The notes beneath the pieces were generated by a model that saw only the letters and a program-made list of their open reading frames with translations, was not told the origin of the DNA and searched no databases. A program made the position numbers and the translations under genes. A stretch of DNA of 64,000 nt, taken from the NCBI GenBank assembly GCA_022813625.1, contig JAKLMB010000008.1:682001-746000 (forward strand), written 5' to 3'. Origin of the DNA: Aaosphaeria pasadenensis. Taxonomy: Eukaryota > Ascomycota > Dothideomycetes > Pleosporales. Positions 1 to 12,098 of this stretch are shown in pieces. Positions within the stretch are counted from its first letter, which is position 1. Every line of letters begins with the position of its first letter.

Positions 1-3000
1 ATTATGTGGGAACTTCTTTCTTCTAAGGGTGTCGGATTCCCCCATATCCTTCGCAGTATCGCATGCTTCCATAGCTTGCTTATATGCTGGTATTGGCAGA
101 TCCGCTGGCAGACCGATGACTGACTTGACCTTCGTAAAATCGCTTTTCGTGAAAACAAACCCCTGTTTTGAACTGTCCACAAGCAAATCATGGATGTCAC
201 ACAGATGGTCGATCTTCTTAGACCAGACCCGGTTCTCCAAATAAGCTTGCTTTTCAAGATAGTTCGTAGCAAGACCTAGCATTGATGGGTTCGTTCGGAA
301 CGCCAAAGCCTCTTTCAGAAAGCCATCCACTGTGCTGAGATCTATTGTGGACATGACATCCTCAACCTTGCGTCTGTCCCGTTTGATTTGGTACGCATTG
401 GGGTCCGGAGATTCTACAGGCGCCTGGGCATTCTGAAAGTCAGACACAAGCGCCGTCTCCCAACAGACCCAAAAGATATCTCCGTCGTAATCTCCACCTT
501 GCAACTTTCCAGCCAACGGATATTGGCCTTTGCTAGGGAACACAGCTATATCCAGGAGATGGGAAAGGCCAGGGTGAATGCACGCTTGGATTTTCTGAAT
601 ATCGGAACGCCGACAAGCAGGCTGCCGAGCGACTAGAACATCCATTTGATCGAGGCCCTGATAGCTCTCGTCGGTCATTTGGTCAACAAATGCGGACGAA
701 AACTGCAAATGCATTTGGCCTGGGGCCAGAATGCCATACGGGTCGGCGACGCCATATACAAATGTCGCTCTTCCCAGTGGCGTCCGCAGCTTCTTTTCTT
801 GCAGAAGTTGCTGTTTCTCGATGACGCGTTTCAAACAGCGGGCAAGATATGGGGACTCGACTGGAGAGAAACCTGTCTCTAGGAGATATCTTACTTTTTC
901 ACTCAACGACTGTGGCAAAGCTGCTTGCCAGCTCACATGCTCTTCCCGGTCTCTCGGGTCTTGTTTGTGCAACCATTCGTACAACTTTACTGGGTCATGA
1001 AGTATATCAAGAAGGTGTTGCCTCTCGACATCGAGGCGCTCCTTCATGAGCTTAGCAATGACTTTTGGGGAGACACCTCGGTCTACCAAGATTGGGATGA
1101 AGGAGATGTGAAGATCGCTGGCGACAGGTGGTGAGCTATAATTGACAAGGTCAAATGACAATCTTCGAACATCGTATAGCTGGTCAAAGTAGTCTTCATC
1201 ATGCGGCTTGAACTTCAGCTGGCTCTCGTTTATTTTAATCCAAATCTTCAGATGGTAAGGGTCCCTAGTGTAGGACTCAGCGCTGATCATCCAAAGACCT
1301 TTAGCACCGCCGATGCGTCCTTGAAAAGCGCTGGGAAGAGGATCTCTTGTGCCATAGGTCTTCTTGTACAACTGCCAAATTGCCTTGGCTGCACCAACTG
1401 ACATGACGCTACAACCGTCATTCATGACCTCTTGCTTGACAACAGGCCGCCACTTAAGCGTCTGATCATCGAAGCGGTGTTCTTCCACCGTGCCATCGGC
1501 CAGGATGTCTGGAACGTATGTAACCTGGGAGGGTTTGAATGTAAAAGTAGGAGTTGTCCGTGAAAGACCCAAGTCAAAACGCGCGTGTGCCTTGAGATAA
1601 CTCTGTTCCTGGTTGATCCTAAACGGGAAGAACCAATTCAACAAATGACCTATAGAGCAGGGAGTTTTGATACCAAGCCCTTCGGTGGCGAAGAGTACTA
1701 CCCTTCTGTCATACTTCAGAGCATCATTGATACGAGTGCCTTTGTTCCGTTTGATAGCTTCCACATGAAAAGCTCTCCATGTTCGCCCCAAAAAGGTATG
1801 TTCGTTGTTGTACCATTCGATCCATTTTTTCTGGATGAGGTCCTCGTCATCGAATTTGAGTTCTGCGCGATCTGGTCTGCTTTCATATGCAATGATGTCG
1901 AGATATAGAAAGCGATCTGCTCCGAAAGCACGCTGAAAGCGGCACGATTTATCGGCTTGAATTGGCAGGAGCTCGAGAGTGTAGATAGGCTCGGTTTGCA
2001 ACTTGTTGAAATTCACACGTCCTTTGAAAGTATATCCGTCAAAGTTCCGATCGTTCGCCGACCAGACTTCCTTGGGCTCTTGAAGATGTTCGACTGGGCA
2101 AATCGGATGAATCCTCATGTTTTCGGCAAAGGATTGATATGTATTTGCGGCATATTTATCAATGCTTTGAGTCACCACATTCATGCCGATGTCATGTTGA
2201 TTTGCGATTCGACAACAGATAAACAGGATAAAAAATGGAAAGCCACCTCCACCTTCTTCAATGTTGTTGAACATATTCTTGTGGGGGATGTCTCTAACAT
2301 GGTGGGATATTTTCCTAGGTGAACGGAATGCCCAACCGGGAGGGTTGCTCGAGACTTGCATTCCCCGAGGTCGGGAAGGCACTTCATGAATATCGCTTGC
2401 GATCAGCATAGCAGTCTCGTCGACAGAGCCATAAGTCGATGTACTCTGCCCTATCGATTTTCCATTTCGCCGCCTATGCTCTGTCTCTAACTTCGTCGAC
2501 AAGACAGGGATGTCGGGGAAGCCCATCGAGTCAATGCTTGTTGAGCTAGAGCGGGCATGCTTATGGAACTTGAAGGAATCTCCCGGAGCCTCCGTGTTAA
2601 AAGAAGTAGCAGCAGTGGTTGGCTGAGTGCTCTGTGAACCTTTCGCGTCTGAAGACCAAACCGTATCAAAGGATGTAACTGGAGTTTCCTTGTCTGAGTA
2701 TGGCTGCTGGGGGCGCATGGATGCATAATTAAAATGCTCCTTCAATGTTTTGTGGCTTTGTTTTGGCTGTACGAGTGACATTCCGTCGCCCTTTGATCGC
2801 CGTATAAGTTTGGGGGAAGGGGAGCCATTGTTGGAGCTGTCTGAAGATCGTTTTCCGGAGGGCCTCTCCAAACGGCGAGGGCCTTCTACCAGCCTTCTCT
2901 GCGTAGATCGAGCGGTAGTAGTAGGTGAAGGAGGTGTCTGGAAGTCTTCATCTTCCTCCGTGGTGGACCCATCTTCAATTACGACCTCATCGGTATGGGC

Positions 3001-3604
3001 GTTCTGCACTGTAGAGGTTGCTAGCCTGGTTGCTAGTGCTTCATATAGTTAGTATCCTATCTCAAGCGACATGGATGAAATAAGAAAGGTATTAGCAAGG
3101 GTAAGAACGGCCCTTGAAAGATATCAAGATGGCAGGTCCATAACTTGGCTTCTATCCATAGCTGTGATCATATATGTACTTACAGGTTCGTCGTTGGTTA
3201 CGGGGTGAAGCTTTAGAGGTGACAGATGCGAGTCTAGAAGCTGTTCGTTTTGACTGAGGGGTCCCCTGTTGGGGTAACAGTTCATCAAGTATCGCGAGTC
3301 TCGAAGATGTTGAGAGTAGATGCGCACATGCTTTGAACTCATCGAGCTTTTTTGTTAGAAGGTCGTGATCTTGCCAGTAGAGGAAAGTAATCTTTTTGGA
3401 GACTTTAGATGCCCTGTCGCTCGCACGAGTCTCCGGGGACCGTATCTCATTTGTATCAAGTCCCAATTGCCAATCTTTTTCTAATGAGAGTATCAATTCA
3501 TGTAGAGCTGTCCCTGGCCGTGGGTGTCGTGGTGTCCGTGGTACAGGTGCGGGGTCATTGGAATCAGCTTGTACGCCGGCGGCTAAGCTAATCGAGCGTC
3601 GCAT
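1..3604 (-). CDS. RNA-dependent RNA polymerase (QDE-1/SAD-1 family), C-terminus outside window
   Basis: Cellular RdRP of RNA silencing, which turns single-stranded RNA into double-stranded RNA for Dicer. Two exons: 3184-3604, then one open exon from 3038 past position 1. The intron (3039-3183) has donor GTAAGT and a TACTAAC branch point. About 1,150 residues lie in the window. The catalytic signature GGDYDGDIFWVCWE is encoded near 465-500; its DYDGD aspartates (478-492, about residue 990) are the Mg-binding triad of the family. Upstream, the stretch FGADRFLYLDI (about 1880-1930) matches the start of the RdRP core. The first roughly 350 residues are Ser/Pro/Arg-rich and look disordered. The ATG at 3604 is my choice; the frame stays open a few codons upstream and an earlier coding exon cannot be excluded. 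Which of the usual fungal RdRP clades it belongs to cannot be told by eye. Confidence 0.9.
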
Positions 3605-4221
3605 TGGGCCCGCTAGCGCGATTTGGGAGATTGCCAGTGACTATTGTGGTACCAAAGTTTGTAGAAATTGTGTAGATATACGTTAGTGTGTCAATGTCAA
3701 AGGTAAATGGTAAATATGAGATGGCAGGAATCATTGAAGGAAAGCCGTCAGCAGTGCCTGAGGCTGGCGTTTGTAGTTGCATGCATGGACGGACGGGATT
3801 GGCCGACACTTCCATCACGCTAGCACGTATTCACCTGACAAAAAAAGCAAGCATAATGAGGCTCGTGCTGGTTGGTTGTAGAGATAGAGGTTTCAAGCGC
3901 CATGGTTTGGTATCTTATTGATTACTCTTTCGAGGAGAAGAGGAAGAAGGAGAAGAGTAGCTATTCCATTATGAGCGCGTTCTACAGAGACACGTTTGGG
4001 TGATGTCAGAGAAGCTCAACCAAAAAGAGTATACCATATTAGCACCACGGGGAATCATTCACTGAGAGCAGTCACATACAGACAACAAGCACAATTGGTA
4101 GTTCACCGAAAATTCTCTGGGTTCAGGTTCATTTTTTAGCGCTAGGGCGGATATCCTGTCATGCATCTGAAGTCGTAAATTCAATCCCCTTCTGACAAAT
4201 CCCACATTTTCCTCGGCTGGT
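3605..4221. other. Intergenic: RdRP upstream region and TCTP 3' side
   Basis: No supportable gene. It must hold the RdRP promoter (minus strand) and the TCTP 3' UTR. A minus-strand reading from ATG 3818 or 3815 stays open to 3588. I could not join it to the RdRP frame through a GT-AG intron, because the phases do not match, so it is not annotated. Confidence 0.6.
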
Positions 4222-5047
4222 TTAGACCTTCATCTCAGAGAGACCGTGCTTCCAGACGGTAACGAAGGGGGTAACGCCGTCCTCGCGGTAGTTGAGGAGG
4301 ATGACCCTGAAGAAAATCAATCATTTGCACAACCATGGGGCAGAGATAATTGACAACTTACATGCCATCGGGGTCCATGGACTCGCCGATCAGGAACTCG
4401 TAGTCCTTGAAGTTTGTGACGATCTTCTTGGCGAAGCCCTGAGCACCCTTCTCGAACTCCTTGATCTCCTCCTCGCTGGCGCCCTTCTCGGCGAGACCCT
4501 CCTTGACCTTCTTCATGTAGGCTGGTATCATTTAGCGACATCATTCTGCTGTGAGTTGTGGGAGGTTGTCTCACTCTTAAGGTGGCTGAGGTACGACTTC
4601 TTGTCGAAAGAAGTCTCGTTCAAACGGAAAGAGTGGACAACGTCAATGACGGTCTGGGCGGCATCATCAGTGCCCTCGTCGGCGTCCTCGGCGGAGGGGT
4701 TGGCTCCGATATCTATATTCCATATGAGACTCCGCACAAATCTAGTACGTAGTGGGGTTGGATGCAAAGGACGCACCGATGTTGTCGCCTCCAATAGTGA
4801 TCCTCGTGCAGTCGGCCTCGTAGGCGATGTTGTCGACCAACTTCAAGTTGTACGAGTCGGAGATGATCTCGTCACCGGTGATGATGTCCTGCAAAGGATC
4901 ATTAGTATGCGCTGGGCAAAATGAGGATGAGGGGGGAAACTTGTCAAAAAGAAGGGAACATGAAGAAAGGGTCTTGGAGGGGGCGGGGTATATAGCAATA
5001 TGATGCGAATAACCCGAATGGCAACAACTTACCTTGTAAATGATCAT
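4222..5047 (-). CDS. TMA19: Translationally controlled tumour protein homologue (TCTP)
   Basis: TCTP/Tma19, a small ribosome-associated, calcium- and GTPase-binding cytosolic protein tied to growth and stress. Five exons on the minus strand: 5033-5047, 4777-4888, 4575-4712, 4362-4521 and 4222-4306. They sum to 510 nt, 169 residues, the normal family length. The protein starts MIIYKDIITGDEIISDSY, the family N-terminus, and carries SFRLNETSFDKKSYLSHLK and the C-terminal NYREDGVTPFVTVWKHGL. All junctions are GT-AG and in phase. The first coding exon is only five codons. The 50 nt before the ATG are strongly pyrimidine-rich on the coding strand, as is common for highly translated growth genes. 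Divergent neighbour: SUR2. Confidence 0.96.
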
Positions 5048-5996
5048 TTTGACTGATTTGGAGAAAAGAGAAGTGTAGGATAGAGAAGAAAAGAAAAGAA
5101 GTAACTGGAGGAAGAGTGTATGTGGAGAGAGATGGGGGACTTATGGGAAAAAAGTGCGACGGGACCAAAGAGACTCAAAAGTTGAGAACGACGGCCTTTT
5201 GGTGGGGTCGAATTTTGATGTCAAAAGGGCGCTAAACCTTACCGGGACACTAGCCTGTTCTCGGCCATCTCAATTCTGCCAAGCTGCGCACGGACTCTTT
5301 CCTGTTTTAAAAACCAGGGAGGCGAGAAAAGAAAAATTACCATCCGGGCAATGGAATTAAGGAAATCCCGACTCCCGAGAACGAGACAGGGGGAATTGGG
5401 GGGCACGGGGGGTTAACGGACGATGATGGAGGTCCGAGGACGGTGGTTTTGGTGGTAATTGGGTAATTGGGTATCTAAAAGTCACTTTGTAGTGGTAGGA
5501 TTTGGGCGGTGGCAGTGGAAGTATCATGATGTCTTGTCGCTGACTGTACTAACTAATAACTTACTATACTTCCCATGACATCTCCTCCTCCTCAACTCTT
5601 CCTCCCACGAATAGAAAGCACCACTCTCACCAGACCTCCAGGCCTCCCTCGCTCTGCCCACCTCTTGCCTCTCCTTTAAGCCTTCTTCTGCGCCGACCTT
5701 TTGTTACTTTTACATCCTATTTCTTCGCTTTTGCATCCACCTCATTCTCCCTCCTCTGCTCTACTCCTTAACCAAACGGCTACCCGCGACATCCGAATCC
5801 AGGAGCTCCACCATCACAGTCAGCGCATCTTCCTCTCTCGTCAGCCTCTTCTTCACTTCCACATAGAGGAGATTATAATACCCCGGCACTGCTCTCTGGA
5901 CAATCTACATTTCACCACCTCACGATCGTGTCGTCACAAAGAAACACTCCCATCTAATTGAACCCTGCCAATCCCCCAACTCCGCAGCCATCCGCC
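5048..5996. promoter_or_regulatory. Divergent intergenic region TCTP / SUR2
   Basis: 949 bp between two divergent start codons, so it should hold both promoters. The TCTP side (5048-5110) is pyrimidine-rich on the minus strand. The SUR2 side (about 5570-5990) is a long C/T-rich tract on the plus strand, typical of fungal core promoters and 5' leaders. No specific factor site could be assigned. Confidence 0.55.
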
Positions 5997-7321
5997 ATGG
6001 CGACCGCGAACATTTCTTACGAACTTCCTCCCTTACCGGAATTTTCTCTTCAGCCGCTTCCTCCTCTACTTCCATGGATATCGGATGCATATCTCGCTCT
6101 TGCCATGCCGGTTATAGGCTACTGGGTTGTCTCCATGTTCTTCCATCTCATCGACGTTTACGATCTCTTTCCACAGTACCGCCTCCACACACCGGCCGAG
6201 GTCCTCAAGCGCAACCATGTCACCAGATGGGAGGTCTTCCGCGACGTCATTATACAACAGATTATCCAGACGATATTCGGAATTGCAATGGATATGCTGG
6301 ATGAGGACGCAATGACTGGCAAGGACGATTTCAACGTAGCCTGGTACGCCCAAAAGATCAGGATTGCACAAAGGGCCATTCCTTTCATTCTGGCGACAGT
6401 GGGGCTTAACCCTACTGCATTAGCAAGCAAGTTGTCTGCTTCACAGCCGATGCTCGCTGGCGCAATTGCTGGAGGACAATACGGCGGTGTCGTCCCGGCA
6501 TTCCAGTCCTGGGAACTCCTGGTCGCAAAGGCTCTTTACTGGTACGGCATTCCCGCATGCCAATTCCTCGCTGGCGTGCTCTGCGTCGACACGTGGGAGT
6601 ACTTCTTGCACCGCATCATGCACACGAATAAGTGGCTTTATAGTATGTTCATCACCCCACTTATGCGCCATCTAATCTAACTGTATCAGCCACCTTCCAC
6701 TCTCGCCACCATAGGCTCTATGTCCCTTACGCGTATGGCGCATTGTACAATCACCCGTTCGAAGGATTCCTCCTTGACACCCTTGGTACTGGACTTGCGT
6801 ATCTCGTTACCGGCATGACGGTTAGGCAGTCAATCTGGTTCTTCACCGGCTCTGCCATCAAGACTGTCGATGACCATTGTGGATATGCCCTACCCTTTGA
6901 TCCCCTACAGCATATCACCTCCAACAATGCCGCTTATCACGACATTCATCATCAAAGCTGGGGCATCAAGACCAACTTCTCGCAGCCATTCTTCACTTTC
7001 TGGGACAAGTGGTGCAACACGATGTGGAAGGGCGACTCTAGCTCACGTTACGAGAGGGCTCGCCGTACCGCTCAGCTCAAACTCAATCAGGAGAAAGAGA
7101 CTACCGCGACCGACGCATCCCCGGAGACCATTGCTGCTGCTGCCTCGGAAGTTGACGATGCCATTCGTGCTCAGCAGATCTCCGCGCCCCGCATCACCAG
7201 AAAGAAGGCATCAAGCATTTCGCAATCCCCATCAGACAACTTGAAAGGCCTACGTAATAAGGTCAACGAAAGCCTGCATGGACGCGGCGCAAATGTGTTG
7301 GGCCTTGAAAGCCGGCATTGA
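5997..7321 (+). CDS. SUR2: Sphinganine C4-hydroxylase (fatty acid hydroxylase superfamily)
   Basis: Di-iron ER membrane enzyme that hydroxylates dihydrosphingosine at C4 to phytosphingosine. Two exons, 5997-6642 and 6690-7321, separated by a 47-nt intron (GTATGT...TATCAG); 425 residues. The three histidine clusters are all present: HRIMH (205-209), HSRHH (219-223) and HDIHH (299-303). Hydrophobic segments lie near residues 35-60 and 175-200 and flank the clusters after the intron. The C-terminal 90 residues are a charged, low-complexity tail longer than in yeast Sur2 (349 residues). The start is ATG 5997 in the context GCCATGG; an upstream in-frame TTG at 5958 is ignored. The related alkane and sterol hydroxylases share the His boxes but not this overall form. 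Confidence 0.9.
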
Positions 7322-8164
7322 TTACCGCATATCCAAGAGTGGCAACCAGCTTCGCAAGCGCATTAACAAGAGTAGTGTATGTAATGTTTAGTATCCTAGA
7401 TGTATAAAACTTGCTTGGGGCTACTTCTCTTTTCTTTGTATCATTCTATTTCCGGACTTCTCTTTCGGTCTACCAACTACGCAGGCAGAGCTTGCTAGAT
7501 TTCACACTTCATTTTATTTCACAAGCACGCTCGTTATGTTTACTATGAGGGACATTTGGCGGCGTTTATGGACGGTTGAACTTGAGGGATTCTATTCAGC
7601 ATCAGATAACTCTGGCATAATCAGTTATCAGCAATTCCACTCGGTTTTGGTAACAAAGCATTGTGTAAAGCAAGTGAACATTGTCGTCGGTTATCAAGGG
7701 TCTAAATTGCTATCCAGGTTACTTCGTCGTATGAGATGTTAACGCACATATACCTGTCGACATCTCCTGGACTTGACAGAATCACCGGGCTTTCTATCCA
7801 ATATCGACTACTAATGTTCCTGAAATCATGCGAGAGTTGTGGTGACTATACGTGACGGGCATGTACAATACATTCTATGAACAAAAATGGTTCACTCAGC
7901 TAAGTTTTGCACAATGCGTTCCAACTCACAAGACTGACCATGACGAATGTACAGTGAATATTGCGAAAGACATAATAAATACATCGGAAAGTTCCATCGA
8001 TCAGATACCCACCACACACACTGAGTATCGATGTAGTACCAACACCCTTATCCCTCTCCTTGATATCATTATTACCTATATTTTTACTTATATTTTTATC
8101 CCGATCCCTACGATTATTCTTATCTACCTATATCCTTACTCCCTATATACACAACGAACACAAG
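7322..8164. other. Intergenic, SUR2 3' side and upstream of the CPAC protein gene
   Basis: 843 bp with no supportable gene. 8050-8160 is a T/C-rich leader just before the next ATG. Confidence 0.6.
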
Positions 8165-9370
8165 ATGGCAGCAGCCATCCAAAGCTTCTACGAGCAAACC
8201 AGAACGCTCATCCAACCCTCCCCCCTCACCCTCCACGACCTCTCCAAACTCGACATAAAATCCCTCGTCGCCCTCCTCCGCGACTGGCCCATCGACCCCG
8301 GCAGCGCCAAACACTACTGGACCGACATCCAGCACCTCACCTCCAAACTCCCCTCGCACCTCCGGAACACCTCCCCCCTACATCTCAAACCGACTCATTC
8401 CCTCCTCTGCGCCGGTCACGCCGACCTCAACCCCACCCTCATCACCTCCATATGGAGCACCCTCCGCGGGGAGATGGAAAGCTCAATCGGCCCCTTCTTG
8501 TACCCGATCATCGTTGGCGCCGGGCTTCCAGCTCACCAGGAATACCAAGCCCGCCAGCTCGAACCCGTCCTCAGGATGTGGCAGCCGGACTACGACCCCG
8601 CGGACCATGTTCCCGCCGGCCGCACCCCCTTACCCACGGGTAAGGAGGCCCTGTGGGCGTTCCAGTATAACAAGTGTCCTGCGTGCATGCTTGCGCGGCT
8701 CGGGTCCGAGAAAGACGAGCTTGCGGCGCTGCTTTCGGGGATGGTGGGACGGTTGCGGTCGGGGGTTGTCGGGCGGAGGGACGACGTGAGGAGTCGGCGT
8801 GTGAGGTGGGTGCTCGCGGCGCTGAAGTTGTGTCGAGGGGGTGTGAAGGCGGCGGATGAGGCGTGGGTTTTTGGACTTGAGTTGAAGAGGGTGAGGAGGG
8901 CGTGGAAGGAGCATCGGAAGGGAGTTGCTGTGAAGGGTGGGTTTTATGGGAATCAGAAGGTTTGGACGGTGCCGATTGGGTATGCCGGGACGGAGAGTAG
9001 TGAGGGGCGGGAGACGCCGTCGGATGTGAGTCGCTCGTTTCGTTCGGAGGCTTCGTATGATATCGAGTTGATCGATTTTTATCAGAAATTCGTGCCGGAG
9101 ATTCATACTAGAAGGGAAAGTGACATCCCTTCGTTCACTGGCTTCACTAAGGAGGGCGTGCGGGAATTGCATAGTCCAGATGGCTCGTATGCCTCTTCAG
9201 AGGAGGCTCGAGTCCACGACTATGAAGATGAATTCGAGTGGGAAGTAGGATCTAATTCTTCGACCTTTTCGAATACATCACGGAACGCTGGTGACAATGG
9301 AAGGCCATCAAATACTGCTTGTCGATCGATGTATGGCGGATACCCAGGGTATAACACTCGGAGAAGCTAA
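8165..9370 (+). CDS. Conserved fungal hypothetical protein with CPAC motif
   Basis: Intronless, 401 residues, from ATG 8165 (context AAGATGGCAGCA); an in-frame start at 8060 would only add a hydrophobic stretch read from AT-rich leader. I do not recognise a named family. Visible traits: an N-terminal helix-rich region with two Trp-containing segments, a short Cys motif NKCPACMLARLG near residue 175, a basic Arg/Lys-rich middle, and a Ser/Gly-rich acidic tail. No signal peptide or membrane span. Codon use is coding-like and GC-rich. The base composition flips inside the gene: C-rich on the coding strand up to about 8640, G-rich to about 9030. The CxxC could be a half zinc site, but no partner cysteines are obvious. 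Confidence 0.72.
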   Translation: MAAAIQSFYEQTRTLIQPSPLTLHDLSKLDIKSLVALLRDWPIDPGSAKHYWTDIQHLTSKLPSHLRNTSPLHLKPTHSLLCAGHADLNPTLITSIWSTLRGEMESSIGPFLYPIIVGAGLPAHQEYQARQLEPVLRMWQPDYDPADHVPAGRTPLPTGKEALWAFQYNKCPACMLARLGSEKDELAALLSGMVGRLRSGVVGRRDDVRSRRVRWVLAALKLCRGGVKAADEAWVFGLELKRVRRAWKEHRKGVAVKGGFYGNQKVWTVPIGYAGTESSEGRETPSDVSRSFRSEASYDIELIDFYQKFVPEIHTRRESDIPSFTGFTKEGVRELHSPDGSYASSEEARVHDYEDEFEWEVGSNSSTFSNTSRNAGDNGRPSNTACRSMYGGYPGYNTRRS

Positions 9371-11025
9371 ACATCGAGAACGTAAGTTCGTACGACGCCC
9401 TTATAATCTAATTCAACTCATTCTTACCTTATATAAGACAATCTAGAATTTGGATATTCCTCAGTATACTGTTACACTTCGTCCTCCTCAGGCCTTGAAA
9501 GTTTACTGCAGTTCGACATCCCCAAACTTCCCGCTCCATCCTCTCCCAATACAAAGGCCACTTGCGCCCTCGAATACACTCATTCCATCCCCTTTCTTCA
9601 CATCCAGCGTAGCAGTCCCCATTTCCCCTTCGCCGTCTAGAGACCCTACAATGCCAACACACCTTCTAACCACATTATCAAACATGACCAAAACCCTAAT
9701 TCCATCTTACAACCACCTACTCCATTGATTCCTATATCTTTTCTCATCTTCGTGAAAGAACCCTTCCATCTGCAGTGACGACATACCCATTCCCTCGTCA
9801 CTTCTGCTGTGAGCTCTTTTTCCCCAGCATCAGACATCGATACTTCACCATCACCGCAGTATGGCTTCCAGAAAACAGACGGTGTGGTTCCCATACATCG
9901 CCATTTCTACGAGGGGGGAATGGTGAGAAGGGTATGGAGTCGTGGACAACCACTCACAGACCTGTCCCTTCATCACGAGGCTGCTTCCAGCACTTCAGCG
10001 ATCGTGTCGTATAATTCCTCGACATACAGCACAGGCGCCGTCACTGCTGAATGGGATAGGCTCTTGAACATAATACTAGTGCAAGAATCCGCGACTCTCC
10101 AGCGGAAAAGGTTGCGTAGTTGATCATCCAACGCACGGCCAGTCACTTCGCCTTTATCATTCAAATCCCCGTTCGATACCCTCAAAGGGAACCACGACTT
10201 CAGCGTCCATTGAATCCAATTCCCCGTGAAGCACGGAAGCTGGACGCACGAGCAAACTCAACATCAACATCACCATCACATTCGAAAACGCCAAACACCA
10301 TACGTCATTCAAAAACGATTTTAATTCATCATTTACATCTCCTCTGTCCCTCTCCCAAGTCGTTCGCATACGATCGATCATGCTCCTTCTTCCCCTCGCT
10401 TTCGCGCTCTTTGTTATGGTTAAAAGTATATATCGCGTACATATGAAATAAAGATGGTATCAAAAATGCCTCCCTTCCCAGCCTCCTCACCAGCCTGCCT
10501 GAGCGCCAGCCTAACCCGAAGAAAACATGAAGAAAATGAAGAAAGCGTATAGGAACGAAAAAGATAGGGCGGGCGACGGGCGTGCGCGAGTACGTCGATG
10601 TATTTCTATACTCGTGATATAGTGATATAGTTAACCACGAGGGTGAAAGAAGACGTAGGATTCGACGACCAATGGCGAGAGAAAAAAATCTGGACCCCAA
10701 CCTTAAGGGGTCGCCGGAGATTTTCCTTTCGCCTGGTAATAATGATTTTTTTCTTTGGATGGTTGTCGCACGCGCGCGGCGTATTAACGCCTGAAACTCC
10801 GCAAAACACCATAGAAATGGGCCACAACCTGAAACACCGTTCGCTCACACAAACGAGGAGGGAAATTCTATCATCAACCATTTCCGGAGATTGGACGATG
10901 TTTATGCTATTATGCACGGGAATTCGTTTAAAAAAACGGAGAACGTGCGTGGATGGATGGATGATGGGTGGAGTGATGGGTCGGTCGATCGAGAGATTTT
11001 GTATGGGTGGGTGACGTTTTTCGGA
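9371..11025. other. Intergenic, convergent 3' regions
   Basis: 1.65 kb between a plus-strand and a minus-strand stop. Several overlapping short open frames occur on both strands, none with family resemblance, a sensible start or a splice pattern. 10930-11020 is G/A-rich with GGATGGATGGATGATGGGTGG. Confidence 0.6.
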
Positions 11026-12098
11026 TCATACCGCTCCCATCTCGATCTCTCTTCTCCGCTCCTCGCGACTGACTGCCCGCGAATGCGTGCTCTGTGCGCC
11101 GATGCTGGATGGTCGGTTCTGCGTCCTTCCGCGGTCCCATCGATCCCACGCCTGCTGTTCTGAGAGGCTGTCCGGCCTGCTGTTCGCGCGGTTGCGGTTC
11201 CGGTCCCAGTCTGTGTATGCGGTGTGCGGTGTGCCGACCAGCTCAGAGCTGTTTGCCAGTCGTCTCGCTTCTTCCTCGTCCTCTGGTAGGTCTATGCGGA
11301 ACGTTGCGCTGGAGGCGTCGGGAGAGGGCCTTGAGTCGCTCTTGGTGAGCAGGAGGAGCTTCATCTGTTGGGTGATCCTGTCGTCCTCCGACAGGGGGAT
11401 TTCGGTGGGCCGGGGGGAGGTTGCACGCGTGGCGGTCGGATACACATTTTGGAGGTAGTTGGCGTAAAACGTGGGCTCGGACCAGAGGTTTGAGCGCGAG
11501 CCCGCGGCCTCCCTCAATTTGACGATCCGCCGGTGGGTCCAGAGTAAGAGACCACTGTACAGGACGGTCGCGGCGGTGGAGATAATGATCGCAGTTATGG
11601 CAGCCGTGCCCCATTCGAATCGATTGGAGGATGAAAAGTTGTATGCTATCGTAAGTAGGCCGACGGCGGACATGGTGAGGGCGGGTCTACAAGGTATTTG
11701 ATCAGCATTGTGTGTGATGTGACAGGCACGGGGTTTCAAACATACAAGAAGATCTGCTCGGCCTGGAAGAGCTCATTGCGGCATGCAAAGCATAGTAGCG
11801 CTGTGAAAGAGTAGCCTGCCGTGAGCAATGCGACCACAAAGACCGTGAGCACGGGTTGGCTGAATTTGAGGTCTGGTTCTTTCGCATATAGGCCTGGTAG
11901 AATGAGGTAGCTAGATCGCAGTTGTTAGTAAATTGAACGTTCCATGCGGATATCTGGTTAAAGTGCAACTCACCCTCCTAGAATCATCCAAGAGGCAATC
12001 AGCGCTATGAGGCGCCAATACCATGGGGTGTGTTCGCGATCATTGTATGAGCCGTCCTGCAGGTTGATGTATCGCTTGGAAGCCGAGCGCTTTGACAT
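11026..12098 (-). CDS. Four-span fungal membrane protein of unknown function
   Basis: Three exons, 11974-12098, 11746-11910 and 11026-11686, with GTGAGT and GTATGT donors; 951 nt, 316 residues. The start is MSKRSASKRYINLQDGSYND at 12098. Four hydrophobic helices can be seen: near residues 28-50 (WRLIALIASWMILGGYLIL), 62-84, 99-112 and 118-140 (AAITAIIISTAATVLYSGLL). A long cytosolic-looking C-terminal tail rich in Arg, Ser and Asp follows. The layout (short basic N-terminus, four spans, soluble tail) resembles fungal conserved plasma-membrane or eisosome-type proteins, but I cannot name a family. The phases across both introns agree, which is the best support for the model. Confidence 0.8.

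Noticed and set aside
3588..3818. Minus-strand frame just upstream of the RdRP start, as an extra 5' exon
   Set aside because: The only plausible intron (donor GTATAT, acceptor AATAG) leaves incompatible phases and is about 44 nt.
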